Shown piece after piece: positions 43,099 to 54,427 of a DNA stretch of 64,000 nucleotides. Each line of letters begins with the position of its first letter. The first letter of the stretch is position 1. Position numbers and translations under genes: made by a program. Under the pieces are notes generated by a model that saw nothing but the letters and a program-made list of their open reading frames with translations, was not told the DNA's origin and searched no databases. The stretch comes from Bradysia coprophila (Eukaryota; Arthropoda; Insecta; Diptera; Sciaridae): positions 4,121,608 to 4,185,607 of the forward strand of contig NW_023503376.1 in assembly GCF_014529535.1 (NCBI RefSeq). Direction: 5' to 3'.

Positions 43099-45600
43099 TT
43101 CTTGCGGTTAATCTTGTTAGCACAACGAAAGTATTTTTTGCATATTATGTTTTCAACACAACGACGGTAATATTACAACAAATGCGAAAATGCCATCACT
43201 TCGTTGCCATTCGATACTTTTGAACGTTTGATTTACTTTTAACTTTTTAAGGAGGTGAAGCAATGAATGAAAAACTGATTTTGCCAACCACCCTTGTTAT
43301 TGTTGCTGTTTATTATGATGTTGAGCGCATACGAAATAAAAATGGTTTAATAAGGAAAATGTATAATGGGGTAGGGTCAGCGAACTTTCGTGTTATGTAT
43401 GCGATGTATATAAATATAAATACGGATTTGATTGTTGATTTATATACCAAAAAAAAGCAATGTATCAGCGGTTTGACAAGAAAATGTTCAATAACGCCGC
43501 ACCCTTGTTGTTCGTGTATTTTCCATGTTATTTTTCTTCCAATTTTTTTCTTTGTTTTGTTTTTAATAATTAGAGTGGTCTGTCGTTCGAAATTAACATT
43601 TTTCTTTGTTTTAACATGGGGATGCTTTCACAAAGGGTGGCAGATAATTAATTTCTGATTAAACGCACATATAGTGTATGCCAAGTGTTATGTCTCGTCA
43701 ATTGAAACGAAAATTATATTGTTGATGACGGCAAGTGTGTATCGTATATATGATGTAGCCGACTATGTGTGTATATAGTACAATATATATCTACCAAAAT
43801 TGTTGTGCCGTATGTATATATAATTCCATTCAACGTAAGTCACTCTTCATCATCTATTTGGATTTTACCCTTATCTTGGTTTTTTTCCTCGCACGTATTT
43901 GTTCGAGTAGTCGTTCTCGTTCTAACGCACGTGTTTTATTCAGTGCACTTGACGATGATAAAATGGATCGATATCCACCACGGCATTGATTTGATGTTGC
44001 CGATGACGACGCTAGAAAATATTTCTGCTTTGGATTGAGAAAACGTTCGTAGCACCCCAAAACGATCCGTTGTAAATACAAACAAATGGATTTAAAAAAT
44101 ATCAAAACGATTAGAATACTCATAAATGCTGGATGGATGTGGAAATGTTTCGTTTCAATTTATTAAATCGGATGCGAAGTTATCCTTAAATTTTCATCCG
44201 TATGTAGCAGTATGGGTCGCGTTGTCTGTGATCCGGCTTAACGAAATAGCAATGCAAAATCCTGCCTTTTTCGGAGAATTGTCGTTTGAGGCTCCAAAAT
44301 TCAATTTTTTCCCTTGTAACGTCTCAATGGCGATCCAATGTTACAACATCGGTTTGAATGAGACTTTTCTTTTGTTTTAAATCCAAACGACGATGTGTTT
44401 ATCAATGTTTCACTTTTCTCTTTTCCTTTTATCACACAACTGTGTTGGCAAAAATGACGATAGTTTTCGCGACAACTTCGAAACGAACAATCTAGACTTA
44501 TTCACTGTTCACCAAGCACAAATAATTCGGGTGGAAAATCCTCGATTTTATTATATTCCTATGAATTTTCCATTATCCTTTGCAATTACTTTTTTTTTCG
44601 TATAACTGCGCTGAGATGTTCCGTTCGGCGCGACTACAGAAAATGGAGTGCGAGTTGAAAAACATAGATAGAAAAGGAAAATTCGATACAGAAATTGTTG
44701 GAGTATATCGACTACATGTTACATGACATGAAACGTACACCCGATTTTCCCCGTAGTAAAGCGTGTGTATAGCTGGAGTTGAACGTCATATAAAACGTAC
44801 AGCTGAATCTTACATTTATATACCCAATTCGGATGGTATAATTTATACAGAAGAAATATCTACATATATATACGATTGTCCTCCCCCGATTCGTTGATAA
44901 CAAAAACATGTCATGCAATTTCACTTCCAGAGAGGGTTATTACTTTTGCGTGTATAATAAATACAAATGTTTCGGTGTGTAAGTTATTGTTGTTCCCTAT
45001 TTTGTTAGGGGAGCCTCGTTTTGAGTTTGTATGTGCGGTGTTCGCGCGCTGTACTTACTTTACAACAGCAAATATGCGATAAACAAATTACACAAATTAT
45101 CCTTTCGCTTGAGTTGAGAACGTAATATTTTCATCAATAATTTATCATGTGCGGTTTTTGCACTTTTTTTACACATTTTTACTAGGCGTATTGACAGCTA
45201 CCTAGTTTCGATTGTACAAATAGGGTGCTTATCATCGATATAATATACGGTAGATAAGTAATGTCAAACTAACTTTATGCGGAAAGATCACATGGATGTA
45301 TGTGTAACGTAACTTATGTGTGTCATTATAGGAAAATGGAGTTTAGAAACTAAGGGTAAAATCTATTACAATTTAGTACTTTTCTTCATAAAAAAACTGC
45401 TGTCACTGAATTATTTTCTCATGAACAAACTTCACTGTTGTGAAATCCATGGGAATGAATCAATGTGAAGTTGTTACACAAAAAAATAGTTCAGTGAGAT
45501 TGAAGTACTATAAAAAAATGTGGCGCCTCTACAGGCCATCCGACTAGGCGAATCTACAGTATATATTATATCGATGGTGCTCATACGAGAAATCGATTTT
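43099..45600. other. SPSB3-like 5' flank and gene-poor DNA
   Basis: Several open frames of 60-130 codons lie on both strands (for example 43263-43658 and 43769-44123), but they are hydrophobic, low in complexity and share no motif. I treat them as chance. Around 43740-43820 there is a TATATA-rich stretch. No RNA gene recognised. Confidence 0.4.
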
Positions 45601-45854
45601 TTTTTCGACTAATTATTTAAAACAGTGAAGTACTTTCGGGTTTGCTCGGGATTACTATAATGATGAAATATTTAAATATTTTTCAAGCGTCGTGTGCTGA
45701 AAAAATCTCATTTCCTAACTAGTGTTGAAATATCGCGACTTAGTCGCTCATTTCTCACGTCGTCTAGGAAAAACGTTTTTTTCGCCTCCGGCTCGAGCTG
45801 GAAACCTCTCATTCGCTAAAAAAGCATTTTAGCATTCGTTAGGAAATAGTATGT

Positions 45855-45958
45855 TGTGTTACACGTATTGTAATGTTGATTTTTTCAGCACTAGACCCAA
45901 GTTTTCCTTAAATTGGGTCTAGTGCTGAAAAAATCAACATTACAATACGTGTAACACA
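45855..45958. mobile_element. Perfect 104-bp hairpin
   Basis: Arms of about 42 bp beginning TGTGTTACACGTATTGTAAT are exact inverted copies around a 14-bp loop. Just beyond, CTTTGTGCCAACCGAGAATT (about 45965) is inverted near 46198-46220, so a larger fold-back of about 250 bp follows. Confidence 0.8.
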
Positions 45959-46225
45959 TCATGCTTTGTGCCAACCGAGAATTGAAATAGACAAGAGCAC
46001 AAAAAATCATAACTTTGATTGTAAACAATCACTCTTCAATTTTGATCGATCACATTGCTTTGCATTTTCTCAAACGAATGCTGTAACAACTCATACAAAT
46101 TCCATATCAACGCTGCTTTGAGTGTTGTAATATCACATCAAACGGGTGCTGAGATAAGTCACTTTACAACACTAAAATGAGTGCTGAAAAGAGTCGTATT
46201 TCAATTCTCGGTGGCACAAAATACT

Positions 46226-46316
46226 ATTCCCCGTTTAAACCAAGGTAAATATATGGGCGGAGGTAATGCCATTCAGACGCGCGGCCTAGCTGACTATATT
46301 TACCTTGGTTTAAACA
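46226..46316. mobile_element. Small MITE, GTTTAAACCAAGGTAAATAT ends
   Basis: A 21-bp perfect inverted repeat encloses a core of about 50 bp with GACGCGCGGCC. No further family members seen in the window. Confidence 0.65.
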
Positions 46317-46327
46317 TGACGTAATTC

Positions 46328-46455
46328 GATTTCCACAAAAAGTACTCAGCGTGAGAGGCAAAATTGATTTTTTTTTTTCAATTTTTACTTTGTTTACTTG
46401 ACAGCTCGCTCTCTGACGACGCTAACACGGAGTACTTTTTGTTGAGTGGAAACCA
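46328..46455. mobile_element. Palindromic MITE, relative of 21264-21365
   Basis: Inverted orientation relative to the member in ASB intron 1; contains CTTTGTTTACTTGACAGC and outer AAAAAGTACTC arms. Confidence 0.65.
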
Positions 46456-47394
46456 TACCTTAGCGGACTAAAAAAAAGTTTAGCGTGAAAGTGAGAAAAA
46501 ATGCCAAAAGTCTTGGGTACTTGCGTCTGCGCTCCGATCAGAAAGTTTGACTTCTTTAATTTTTTCGACTTTAGTTGTTTTCTAGGTGTTTGAGCTAAAT
46601 TGATTGCATGCGGATGGCATTTTATAAAATTTAAAAGAAACCAGAATTTATCAATTTTTGTAATAACCGGAAATTTAATACCCTAAAATAGGCCCTGGCT
46701 ACTTGAGAGCGACGAACGGATCCATCATCATTGTTCTTCATAGGAGTGGTAACAAGGCCCTTAACGGACGGATATCTCATCTCTTATTGTCAAGTCAGCC
46801 GTGACGAAACTAATGATGGAAATGATATCATGGGCGCGCGTTAGCATAGCGCCCGTGACGCAAGTCCTATTACTAGAAAAAATTTCAAAACAAATTTTTT
46901 GTCGTAGACTGCAGAACCATATATACAGCAAATATTGAAGTTCTACAATTCAAAGACAAATGACTCCAAATTACCATTAAAAAAAACTAGGCGTCCGTAC
47001 GAGTTCAACGAGCTATCACACGTTCTTGCAGCTTAAAATTTGGCCACGCAAAAAATCTTCCAAGCAGCCCCATTTCCATACATTTTGGTCAATTTCAGTA
47101 CTTTAAACGAAATGAAAAAATCCTACGTTACTTTGTTGGTCCGTCCGTCCGTGTTTCCTATCTTCTAAAGTCTTCTTTAGATTTTGTTGAAATTTTGGGA
47201 GTAGATTCTAGTCGTCATTCTAAGACATTCCAGAAAAAAAATTAGGGGGTAACCGGCCTCGTTTCGGAGCTAGGGCTCCTCGAAGTTCCCATATAGGCCC
47301 CGGCCCCATATAAGAACACCTTTAAGTGTGTGTGGATGGGTATGGTAGAACAAATTTGTTCGCTTTTGGTATTTGGTAAGCTCTACTCGCCTCA
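46456..47394. repeat. Dispersed-repeat debris
   Basis: Includes GTCCGTCCGTCCGTG near 47143 and a moderately GC-rich stretch (GGCCCCGGCCCCATATAAG near 47297). It resembles the internal layout of the CGTACG elements but is not alignable with them. No coding frame. Confidence 0.4.
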
Positions 47395-47735
47395 ATTTTT
47401 TTTTCCTAAATTTAGTATTTTTCCAAATTTTTTAAATTTTTCAAAATTTTTTAAATTTTTCAAAAATTTTTAAATTTTTAAAATTATTTAAATTTTTAAA
47501 ATTATTTAAATTTTTAAAATTATTTAAATTTTTAAAATTATTTAAATTTTTAAAAAAATTTTAAAAATTTAAAAAAATTTGAAAAATTTATAAAATTTAA
47601 AAAATTTAAAAAATTTAAAAAATTTAAAAAATTTAAAAATTTTTAAAAATTTTAAAAATTTTAAAAAATTAAAAAATTTAAAAAAATTTAAAAATTTTAA
47701 AAAATTAAAAAATTAAAAAAAAAATTTAAAAATTT
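47395..47735. repeat. (AAATTTTT)n low-complexity array
   Basis: Runs of AAATTTTTAAAATTATTT and the like, self-complementary throughout; no coding information. Confidence 0.9.
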
Positions 47736-48119
47736 TCATTTTTCATTTGAGCGATATCAGTTGTTTTGGAAGTATGCACAGGGACTTGCGTCACTTTTAC
47801 TCTTTTGAGTGCTTTTGACTGATCCAATTATCAATACGATCCGCAGGTTTGTTACATTGATAGTTTATTATAAATATCTATCGCTTCATTTGTTTAAAAA
47901 GAACAAAAACCAAACTGAATTAATTAAAGTGATGATATTCTTGCCGCATCCAGATGAATGGAATGTTGCATAATAAGTAGACTCACAATTTGTACTCGAA
48001 TTCGGCTTCAATTTAAGGAAAACATTTTTAGCTAGCGAAAACATTTCAAATTTATTTTTAAATACCCTGCATTCAAATCACAATAATAACTATCATATTT
48101 AGTGCCAAGCACTTATAAT

Positions 48120-48229
48120 GGGTCGTCCATAAAGTACGTACACCCTTTAGTGGAGGTCCGACAGAACGATACTGGTCATGGGTCTAGAGAACCCTCTTTT
48201 TTTAGTACACAGACTTTATGGATGGCCTC
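48120..48229. mobile_element. Short MITE with GGGTCGTCCATAAA end
   Basis: GGTCGTCCATAAAGTACGTA is mirrored imperfectly by GTACACAGACTTTATGGATG. It lies 40 bp past the zinc-finger stop codon, so probably within or near its 3' UTR. A similar single end (GGGTCGTCCATAAATCCCG) occurs at about 40230. Confidence 0.65.
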
Positions 48230-48271
48230 ACCCCATTCATAACTCAATAACACCTCACTGGTCAATGGAAA

Positions 48272-51200
48272 CTAAAATTCAGGCACCAAATTTTCCAACT
48301 CATCCTCAACTTCTGTTTTCAAGTAAATTTCCTCAATTTCTCGATTTGACATACTACTACCACCACCAACCGTATGTTCGTCATCATTGCCATCATCATT
48401 GCAAATTTTCTGGTGAAACTTCAGAATTTTCTTATTTTCAAATAGTTGCGAACACGTACTGCACTCCATCGGGCCAGAGTCAATGTCTTCATCAGCAATC
48501 AGTACAACGTCTTCGCATTGAGGCATGCATAGGCGAACGTGCGTCTCGTAAACGGGTTTGGAATGGTACTTTTTCTTACATTTCGGACAATTGTATGCGG
48601 CTAGCTTGTGAATGATCATGTGCTTCTTTAACTGTTTGTGGGTGGCGAACGTTTCGTCACAATCGTCTGCTTTGCACAGAATGTTTTGGTCGTTTGATGA
48701 TCTTTTCGACGATATCGCTACGACGGTCGTTGTGGAAGAATCGTCGGCTATTTTACTTTCTAGTTGTGTGGATGTATTGGCATCCGTAAGTTCACTGGGT
48801 ACGGTCGTTTGTTCGGATTCTTTTGCATGAGATTTTTTGTGTTGCTCGAAGGTGGACTTTATGGAAAATTTAATGCCACACAAGTCACACGTATAAGTTC
48901 CGGTTACGTCTGTAAATGGACAAATTTTGGTTACAGAGCAGTCAGGATACGAAAAAAGGTCAGGCCAAAATACCGATGTGGTTATGCAGATGCATGAACA
49001 ATTCATGTCTCGTACAGAATTGATCGCTGCAAAGAAGACAATCGTACGGTCTCATTAGACCATGCATTTCAGCTTTGTGGTAGCCATATTTTACTAAGCT
49101 TTGAAATTCCTCATTGCACACCGAGCACTTCAAATTGTTTTCTGTAATCGAGTTGATTTTATACTCAACTTTCTACCGTTAAGGCTCGGAACGGGTCGGG
49201 TTCGGTCAGACCGGAACCCGAACTTGATTTAACCCGAACCTGAAAAATTATTTCGGGTTCAACCCGAACTTGACCCGAACTTGAATTTTCGATTTCGGGT
49301 TTAACCCGAACCCGACCTGAACCCGAAATTGTTCAACCCGAATTTGACGTGAACCTGAATTTTCAATTTCAAGTTCGTCCCGAACCTGAACTGAACCCGA
49401 AATTTTAAATTTAATCAGGTCGGGTTCGGGTAACCCGAAATTTTTGACTTTTTTTAGTGTAATAAACGCTCAAAATTTCGGGTTACCCGAACCCGACCTG
49501 ATTTAATTCAAAATTTCGGGTTCAGTTCAGGTTCGGGTCGAACTCGAAATTGAAAATTCAGGTTCAGGTCAAATTCGGGTTGAACAATTTCGGGTTCAGG
49601 TCAGGTTCGGGTTAAACCCGAAATCGAAAATTCAAGTTCGAGTCAAGTTCGGGTTGAACCCGAAATAATTTTTCAGGTTCGGGTCATGAATCCGGTTCAG
49701 GTCAACCTGAACTAAAACAGGTCAACCCGAACCCGTTCCGAGCCTTGAATCCTCTCAACATCATACGTACCCAAATGGTCTTTGATGTGCTTCTGAAATT
49801 TAGCTCTCGTGGAAATACTCGCCTTGCATATCTGGCACGTATAGTTCATCCGTAGCGAGTGCCGTTTCTCGTGATTTTGCAGGTCGTGCATCGTTGGAAA
49901 CACTTTATTGCACTTCACACAAGTATGCGTATCCGCTTCGTGGAACGATTTATGCTTCTCCAATGCTTCTGCAGTCATGAAACTATCCACACATTTACTG
50001 CATTGATAGGCCGCCTTGCATGTGATTCGATGATATTGCAACGTCTGGCTGCGAACGAAAATCTTCGAACACATTTCGCACTTGAACATGATGCGCTCCT
50101 GGTGAATGATGGAATGTTCTTTCAATTTGCGTTGCGAAATGAATTCTTTGCCACAGTCGTCGCAGGTATGCTTCGGTATGCTTTCGTCGTGCAGCGAGAG
50201 ATGTTCGTTGTACATGTCGTAGGTGAAAAACACCTTCGAACATTTGCTGCAAGGATATTCACCATTTCCGGTATGTCGATTTCGCATGTGTCTCACTAGG
50301 TCGGCTTTTTGATTGAACTTATCGTCACACGATTCGCATTTGTTTTGTTGATGATTTAGCTCGATGGATTTCCTGACGAAGGACCGTAGTCAGTTAGTGA
50401 TTTTCGGAAGGAAAGCAAGGGACTCACCGACCCATTTTTTTCGATGTCTTTGATGCAGTTTTTTTGCCGCACCGATGGTTGATACTTTCGTCCATTGTGC
50501 TCTTTAATTTTGTGGACGGTTCGTTGTTGCGTGGTCATAAATGTGGCAGTACATTCATCACAATGGAGGAGAGCTGCCACAGAGTGTTTCCTGAACGACA
50601 CAGAGGGGAGTCGATTAGATTGAACGAGATTTAATTGAAGTCGGAGGACGTTGTGACTGGTTTTGTAATGAGCAATGTCAGAGACATGTACTTAACAACT
50701 CCATTTTGAATTTAACCGACAAAACCTTTGGAGCATACTTTGACTTGGTCAAAAGCAAGTTGGAACTATTCAACGTCATTTCAAGTTCAATCAAACCTAC
50801 AACTGCAGTCACTACGTATATGTTAGAACTCACTTTTTAATGTGATTGTTCAGGCCGGATAGACTAGCGTAGGTCTTGTTGCAACCGACACTCTCGCAAG
50901 AAAACTGGACTGAAGACTTTTCATTCATAAGAGGCGTCTCACTTGTGTAACTGTTGTCGATCAATGGATACAATGGTGCAAGGTCAGCTGCTGGTCTATT
51001 GGATGCAAATTGCAATGTGTCGATCGGAAGTGCGTACTGTTGAATAACACTTGATGCATTTGTAGTCATGTTATCCGGAATGGAAGTCGAAGTTTGATTT
51101 TCGTAATAGTTTGGGAAGGCCAAATAGCTAGACTGATTGTCTTGATGATGATGATGATTCCACGCGTTATTATGCTACAATCATTGTGCGCAATTGTGTT

Positions 51201-51418
51201 TCAAATCTCTCCGCTCTGAGCAATGTACGAATTGAATTTACCTGAACAACATTAGCAGACATTCCGAGTTCGTCGTATTCAAACATTGTTCCTTGCAATG
51301 GGATTTCGTACTGGGTTTTCGACGACTGATGTTCATGGTCATTGAAATTTTCGACGAAATTTTCATTGAACTCATGACCGAATGAATTGTTTAAGTAATT
51401 TATGCTGTAGTTTTCCAT
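48272..51418 (-). CDS. C2H2 zinc-finger protein, about 15 fingers
   Basis: Minus-strand exons: 51418-51242, 51174-50834, 50590-50428, about 50359-49771, 49141-48974 and 48909-48272; about 690 residues. The N-terminus (MENYSINYLNNSFGHEFNEN) is Asn/Ser-rich, with a His run (WNHHHHQD). Fingers then run through exons 2-6, e.g. CNKTYASLSGLNNHIKKH, CDDCGKEFISQRKLKEHSIIH-type, CDLCGIKFSIKSTFEQHKKSH-type; a few are C2HC. The C-terminus is acidic (IKNDDGN-like and EVEDELENLVPEF). Probably a nuclear DNA-binding regulator; the orthologue is not identified. The exon 3/4 join is uncertain: the best-looking sites (GTGAGT at 50427; CAG before 50372) break the frame. Either an acceptor at 50360 or a donor two bases into GGGTCG keeps it. 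The intron 49142-49770 holds a 566-bp palindromic element. Confidence 0.83.
49181..49746. mobile_element. Palindromic (CCCGAACCTGAACCCGAAAT)n element in a zinc-finger intron
   Basis: 566 bp with ends AAGGCTCGGAACGGGT and its inverse. Both arms are strings of TTCGGGTT / AACCCGAA units in mirrored orientation, with centre near 49465. Flanks are TTAA at the left and TTGA at the right, possibly a decayed TTAA duplication. It is the most GC-rich stretch of its neighbourhood. Confidence 0.85.
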
Positions 51419-51770
51419 GAAATGACACAGTAAATGGAAGAGCAGCAAACATTCAATGTATCCGCACAATATTTCGTATGTTGTGAAAGGTAATAACAAC
51501 AACATCAACTCTCAGAACACTGACATTATATTAAGGCCACAAACAGGTCTGACACACGAATGGAATAATATTTTCATGATGTTCAATTTTAGTATGGTCA
51601 GAGTAACCAGAGGTCGTTATTGCGGTTTTGTTTTACAGATATACAGGTACGAAATACAGCAGGTAACTTTTTATTATATTTGTATAAAACTCATGCGCTA
51701 CCTGGTGTTAACGTTGAGATGTTTTACATACTTACAACAAAACAAAAATAAATTTTTTTGCTTGATTTTA
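51419..51770. other. Zinc-finger gene 5' flank
   Basis: Promoter side of the zinc-finger gene on the minus strand. Nothing specific recognised. Confidence 0.35.
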
Positions 51771-51774
51771 TTAA

Positions 51775-53789
51775 GAGTGATATCGCCAAATCTTCAGGTG
51801 ATTGGGAAACAATCGGTCTCCGATTTTAATGAGTGATAGCTCGTTGGATTCGTCTTTCAATTCTAGGCAACACGTATCTTTCAATTTTTCTTAAAAAATT
51901 TGGTTTTCTGTGAAAAGCGCTCAAAAGTGAAGACATGCCAGAGGGTACCGAAAACAGTTTTTCGGCAATAACTCAAGAAAAAATTATTTTAAATGGTTGT
52001 AATGTTGTACGATTGTCGGCCTTGAAAAGACCTACAGGTAGAGTATACGCACCGCTTGGTGCTAGTTGATCCACTAGAGTTATGACTAGAAATATAGTGA
52101 ATGTTCGGAGAGTCCGCCTTCTCTGCAGCTTCGATGTACCACGGAACTGAGTATGGGGTGTTGTAGCTGGCCTCACCCACTATCGTTGCACATATAAATG
52201 AACCCAGTACTTTTGGGCTGCAAGCCTACAGATGTCTTGAAAAAACATAGCTAACGCCGACCCGTACGAAACACCTATTCGTATCAAAAGCCTTTAATGT
52301 GAAACTCTTCATTTCTCTTACTTCATTTTCTTCTCTGCTGAAAAACTATTCTCCCTTTAAAATCACTTACATTATCCACTCTTTGCCTTGTTTGCCGGAG
52401 GCAATATAGACAGCCCCGTACGAAGACAAATTTCATAAATTCCTATTTAAACAGCTATATACCGCTATATTTACCTATATTTTCCTATAAATAAACATTT
52501 CACAGATAAATATATGCTATTATATAGCTCTATATGCCTGTATATAGCTCAATATAGCTGTATATAGGTATATATAGATGTCCATATATGGAATCCCTGA
52601 AACCCCTCACACTTAACACATTATTTCCATGTTAACAGAAACTCTCTAAGCATCATTTTCCCCACTTTATATCGTTTTACTAAAATCCAATATGGCCGCC
52701 GGCAGCCATTTTGTTAGGAGACCGGAAATAGTACCGACGCTTTACATTCGTTAATACCTTTCAAACAAAAAAAAATCATGAAATTCGGTCAAAATTTACT
52801 CGAGATATTGTCAAAATACTCCACGTTCACTGTACTTCCGAGTAGCCAGATAAGAGCTCACTCCAAGAGACCTAGCTCACGCTCCGGAGAACATAATTTC
52901 AAAAACTTTTTCCCTGATTGGTACGGTCAATACCTATCTAATAAAGCTAAAACGAACGAAATCTGTTCAAATGTGGCCGACCTACAAGCAAAAACTGCTT
53001 GCCGCCCTGTGCCTGTTCCACACCAAGGGGTCTAACTCACGAGTCGGTCATCCGATTTCCATAAACGTTTCTTTTGTCGATCGGTATTGTAAATACCTTT
53101 TATTTGACGTATCACTTACAAGTTTAACGTTTAAATGTCCGGAGATATCTTCGAAAAACCGTAAAGCACTTATTGGGCCACAGCTCGGGAGGGGTCGATC
53201 CAAAATCACTCATCTTCGAACTTAGCCTGTCTTTTGACATTACCAAACGGGAAAAAAAAGAATTTTCAAAATCGGATGCGTTTTACTCAAGTTATCGTGC
53301 AGACAGACAGACGGACAGACAGACAGACAGACGGACATTTTTTTTTCGCGGATTTGGCATCTCTAGACAACCACAATAGGTTTCCCCTTACTCAGGGAGT
53401 CCAATTCGACGTGTTACAAACGTATGCGTAAACCTATAAGACCCCAGTACTTCGTACGGGTCTAAAAAGTTGGTGCCAAAATGTATATTTTTTACTTCTT
53501 TCTGAGGGCCCAACTGCCAAGCGGTGCGTATACTCCACCTGTAGGTCTTTTCAACAACAATTTAAAATAATTTTTTCTTGAGTTATTGCCGAAAAACTGT
53601 TTTCGGTACCCTCTGACATGTCTTCACTTTTGAGCGCTTTTCACAGAAAACAAATTTTTTTAAGAAAAAGTGTAAGACACGTGTTTCCTAGAATTGAAAG
53701 ACGAATCCAACGAGCTATCACTCATTAAAATCGGAGACCGCTTGTTTCCAAAGTTAAAAAAATCACCTGAAGATTTGGCGATATCACTC
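51775..53789. mobile_element. TTAA-flanked element with ~290-bp inverted arms
   Basis: Left end GAGTGATATCGCCAAATCTT and inverse right end, each bordered by TTAA (51771-51774, 53790-53793). The arms (51775-52060, 53510-53789) share about 290 bp with small indels. They include CGGTCTCCGATTTTAATGAG and the GTAGAGTATACGC core also present in the two CAGAGCC elements. A CGTACG element occupies the middle. Confidence 0.75.
52259..53462 (-). mobile_element. CGTACG-ended repeat element, copy 3 (inverted)
   Basis: 1204 bp, reverse complement of copies at 13512-14666 and 41172-42414, lying between the arms of the TTAA-flanked element. Contains GGACAGACAGAC microsatellite near 53305-53335. Confidence 0.8.
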
Positions 53790-53793
53790 TTAA

Positions 53794-54317
53794 CACTTCA
53801 GTTTCCAGTAGGGTGATGCGTGAGTGGTGTTAATCGGATAATAAATGAGTCTAAGTCCAATGTTTCGAATGATACGAACGAATTCTGAGTTTGGCCTGTT
53901 GCTATCACCTATCATCGAACTTAGAAAAAATCGAAAAGCTCTGACTAATGCGGTCTTAATAAAAAGGCATGGTTAACGAAATGAAGTAAAAGATTTGAAA
54001 ATCATCTATATTGAAAATTCTTTGATCAATCGAAGTAATAGATCGAATAGTAGAACTGTAAATGTGTTTGCCTTCTGGTGAATGAGAATCTCAATCTCAA
54101 TTCTGAGCTATGAGTCCATTAATTAAGTCAGTTAATCCAATTCTGATTTTTTTGTATCGATGTTCTGAAATTTTAATGATCAAGAATTGGTTCTTGTGCA
54201 CCTTTTACCGAACGAAACCTATTTCCCGAAACTATAATCAGTTCTGTGTCTTCTCTGCTCGATTACATATCCCACCTTTGCTGGATTGAATATCTCGAAA
54301 TTTATCAGAAATATAAA
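53794..54317. other. Spacer before the Hsp70 inverted repeat
   Basis: AT-rich; no feature recognised. Confidence 0.35.
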
Positions 54318-54427
54318 GTGTCAAGAAAAAACGTCATCTTTTCAGTCTTCAAAATTAAACTTAAAATTTATTCAAATAAAATAGTTTTGTCATTGTTTAC
54401 ACTAATCTTAACATTAATACAGTTATC

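Noticed and set aside
43263-44605. Several overlapping frames of 60-130 codons
   Set aside because: Hydrophobic, low-complexity, on both strands, with no motif, start context or splice logic; treated as chance.
49712-49770. Zinc-finger gene disrupted by the palindromic repeat
   Set aside because: At first the frame seems to run into the repeat, but a strong donor (G|GTACGTATG) at 49770 and an acceptor (ATTACAG) at 49142 place the repeat inside an intron, with phases matching.
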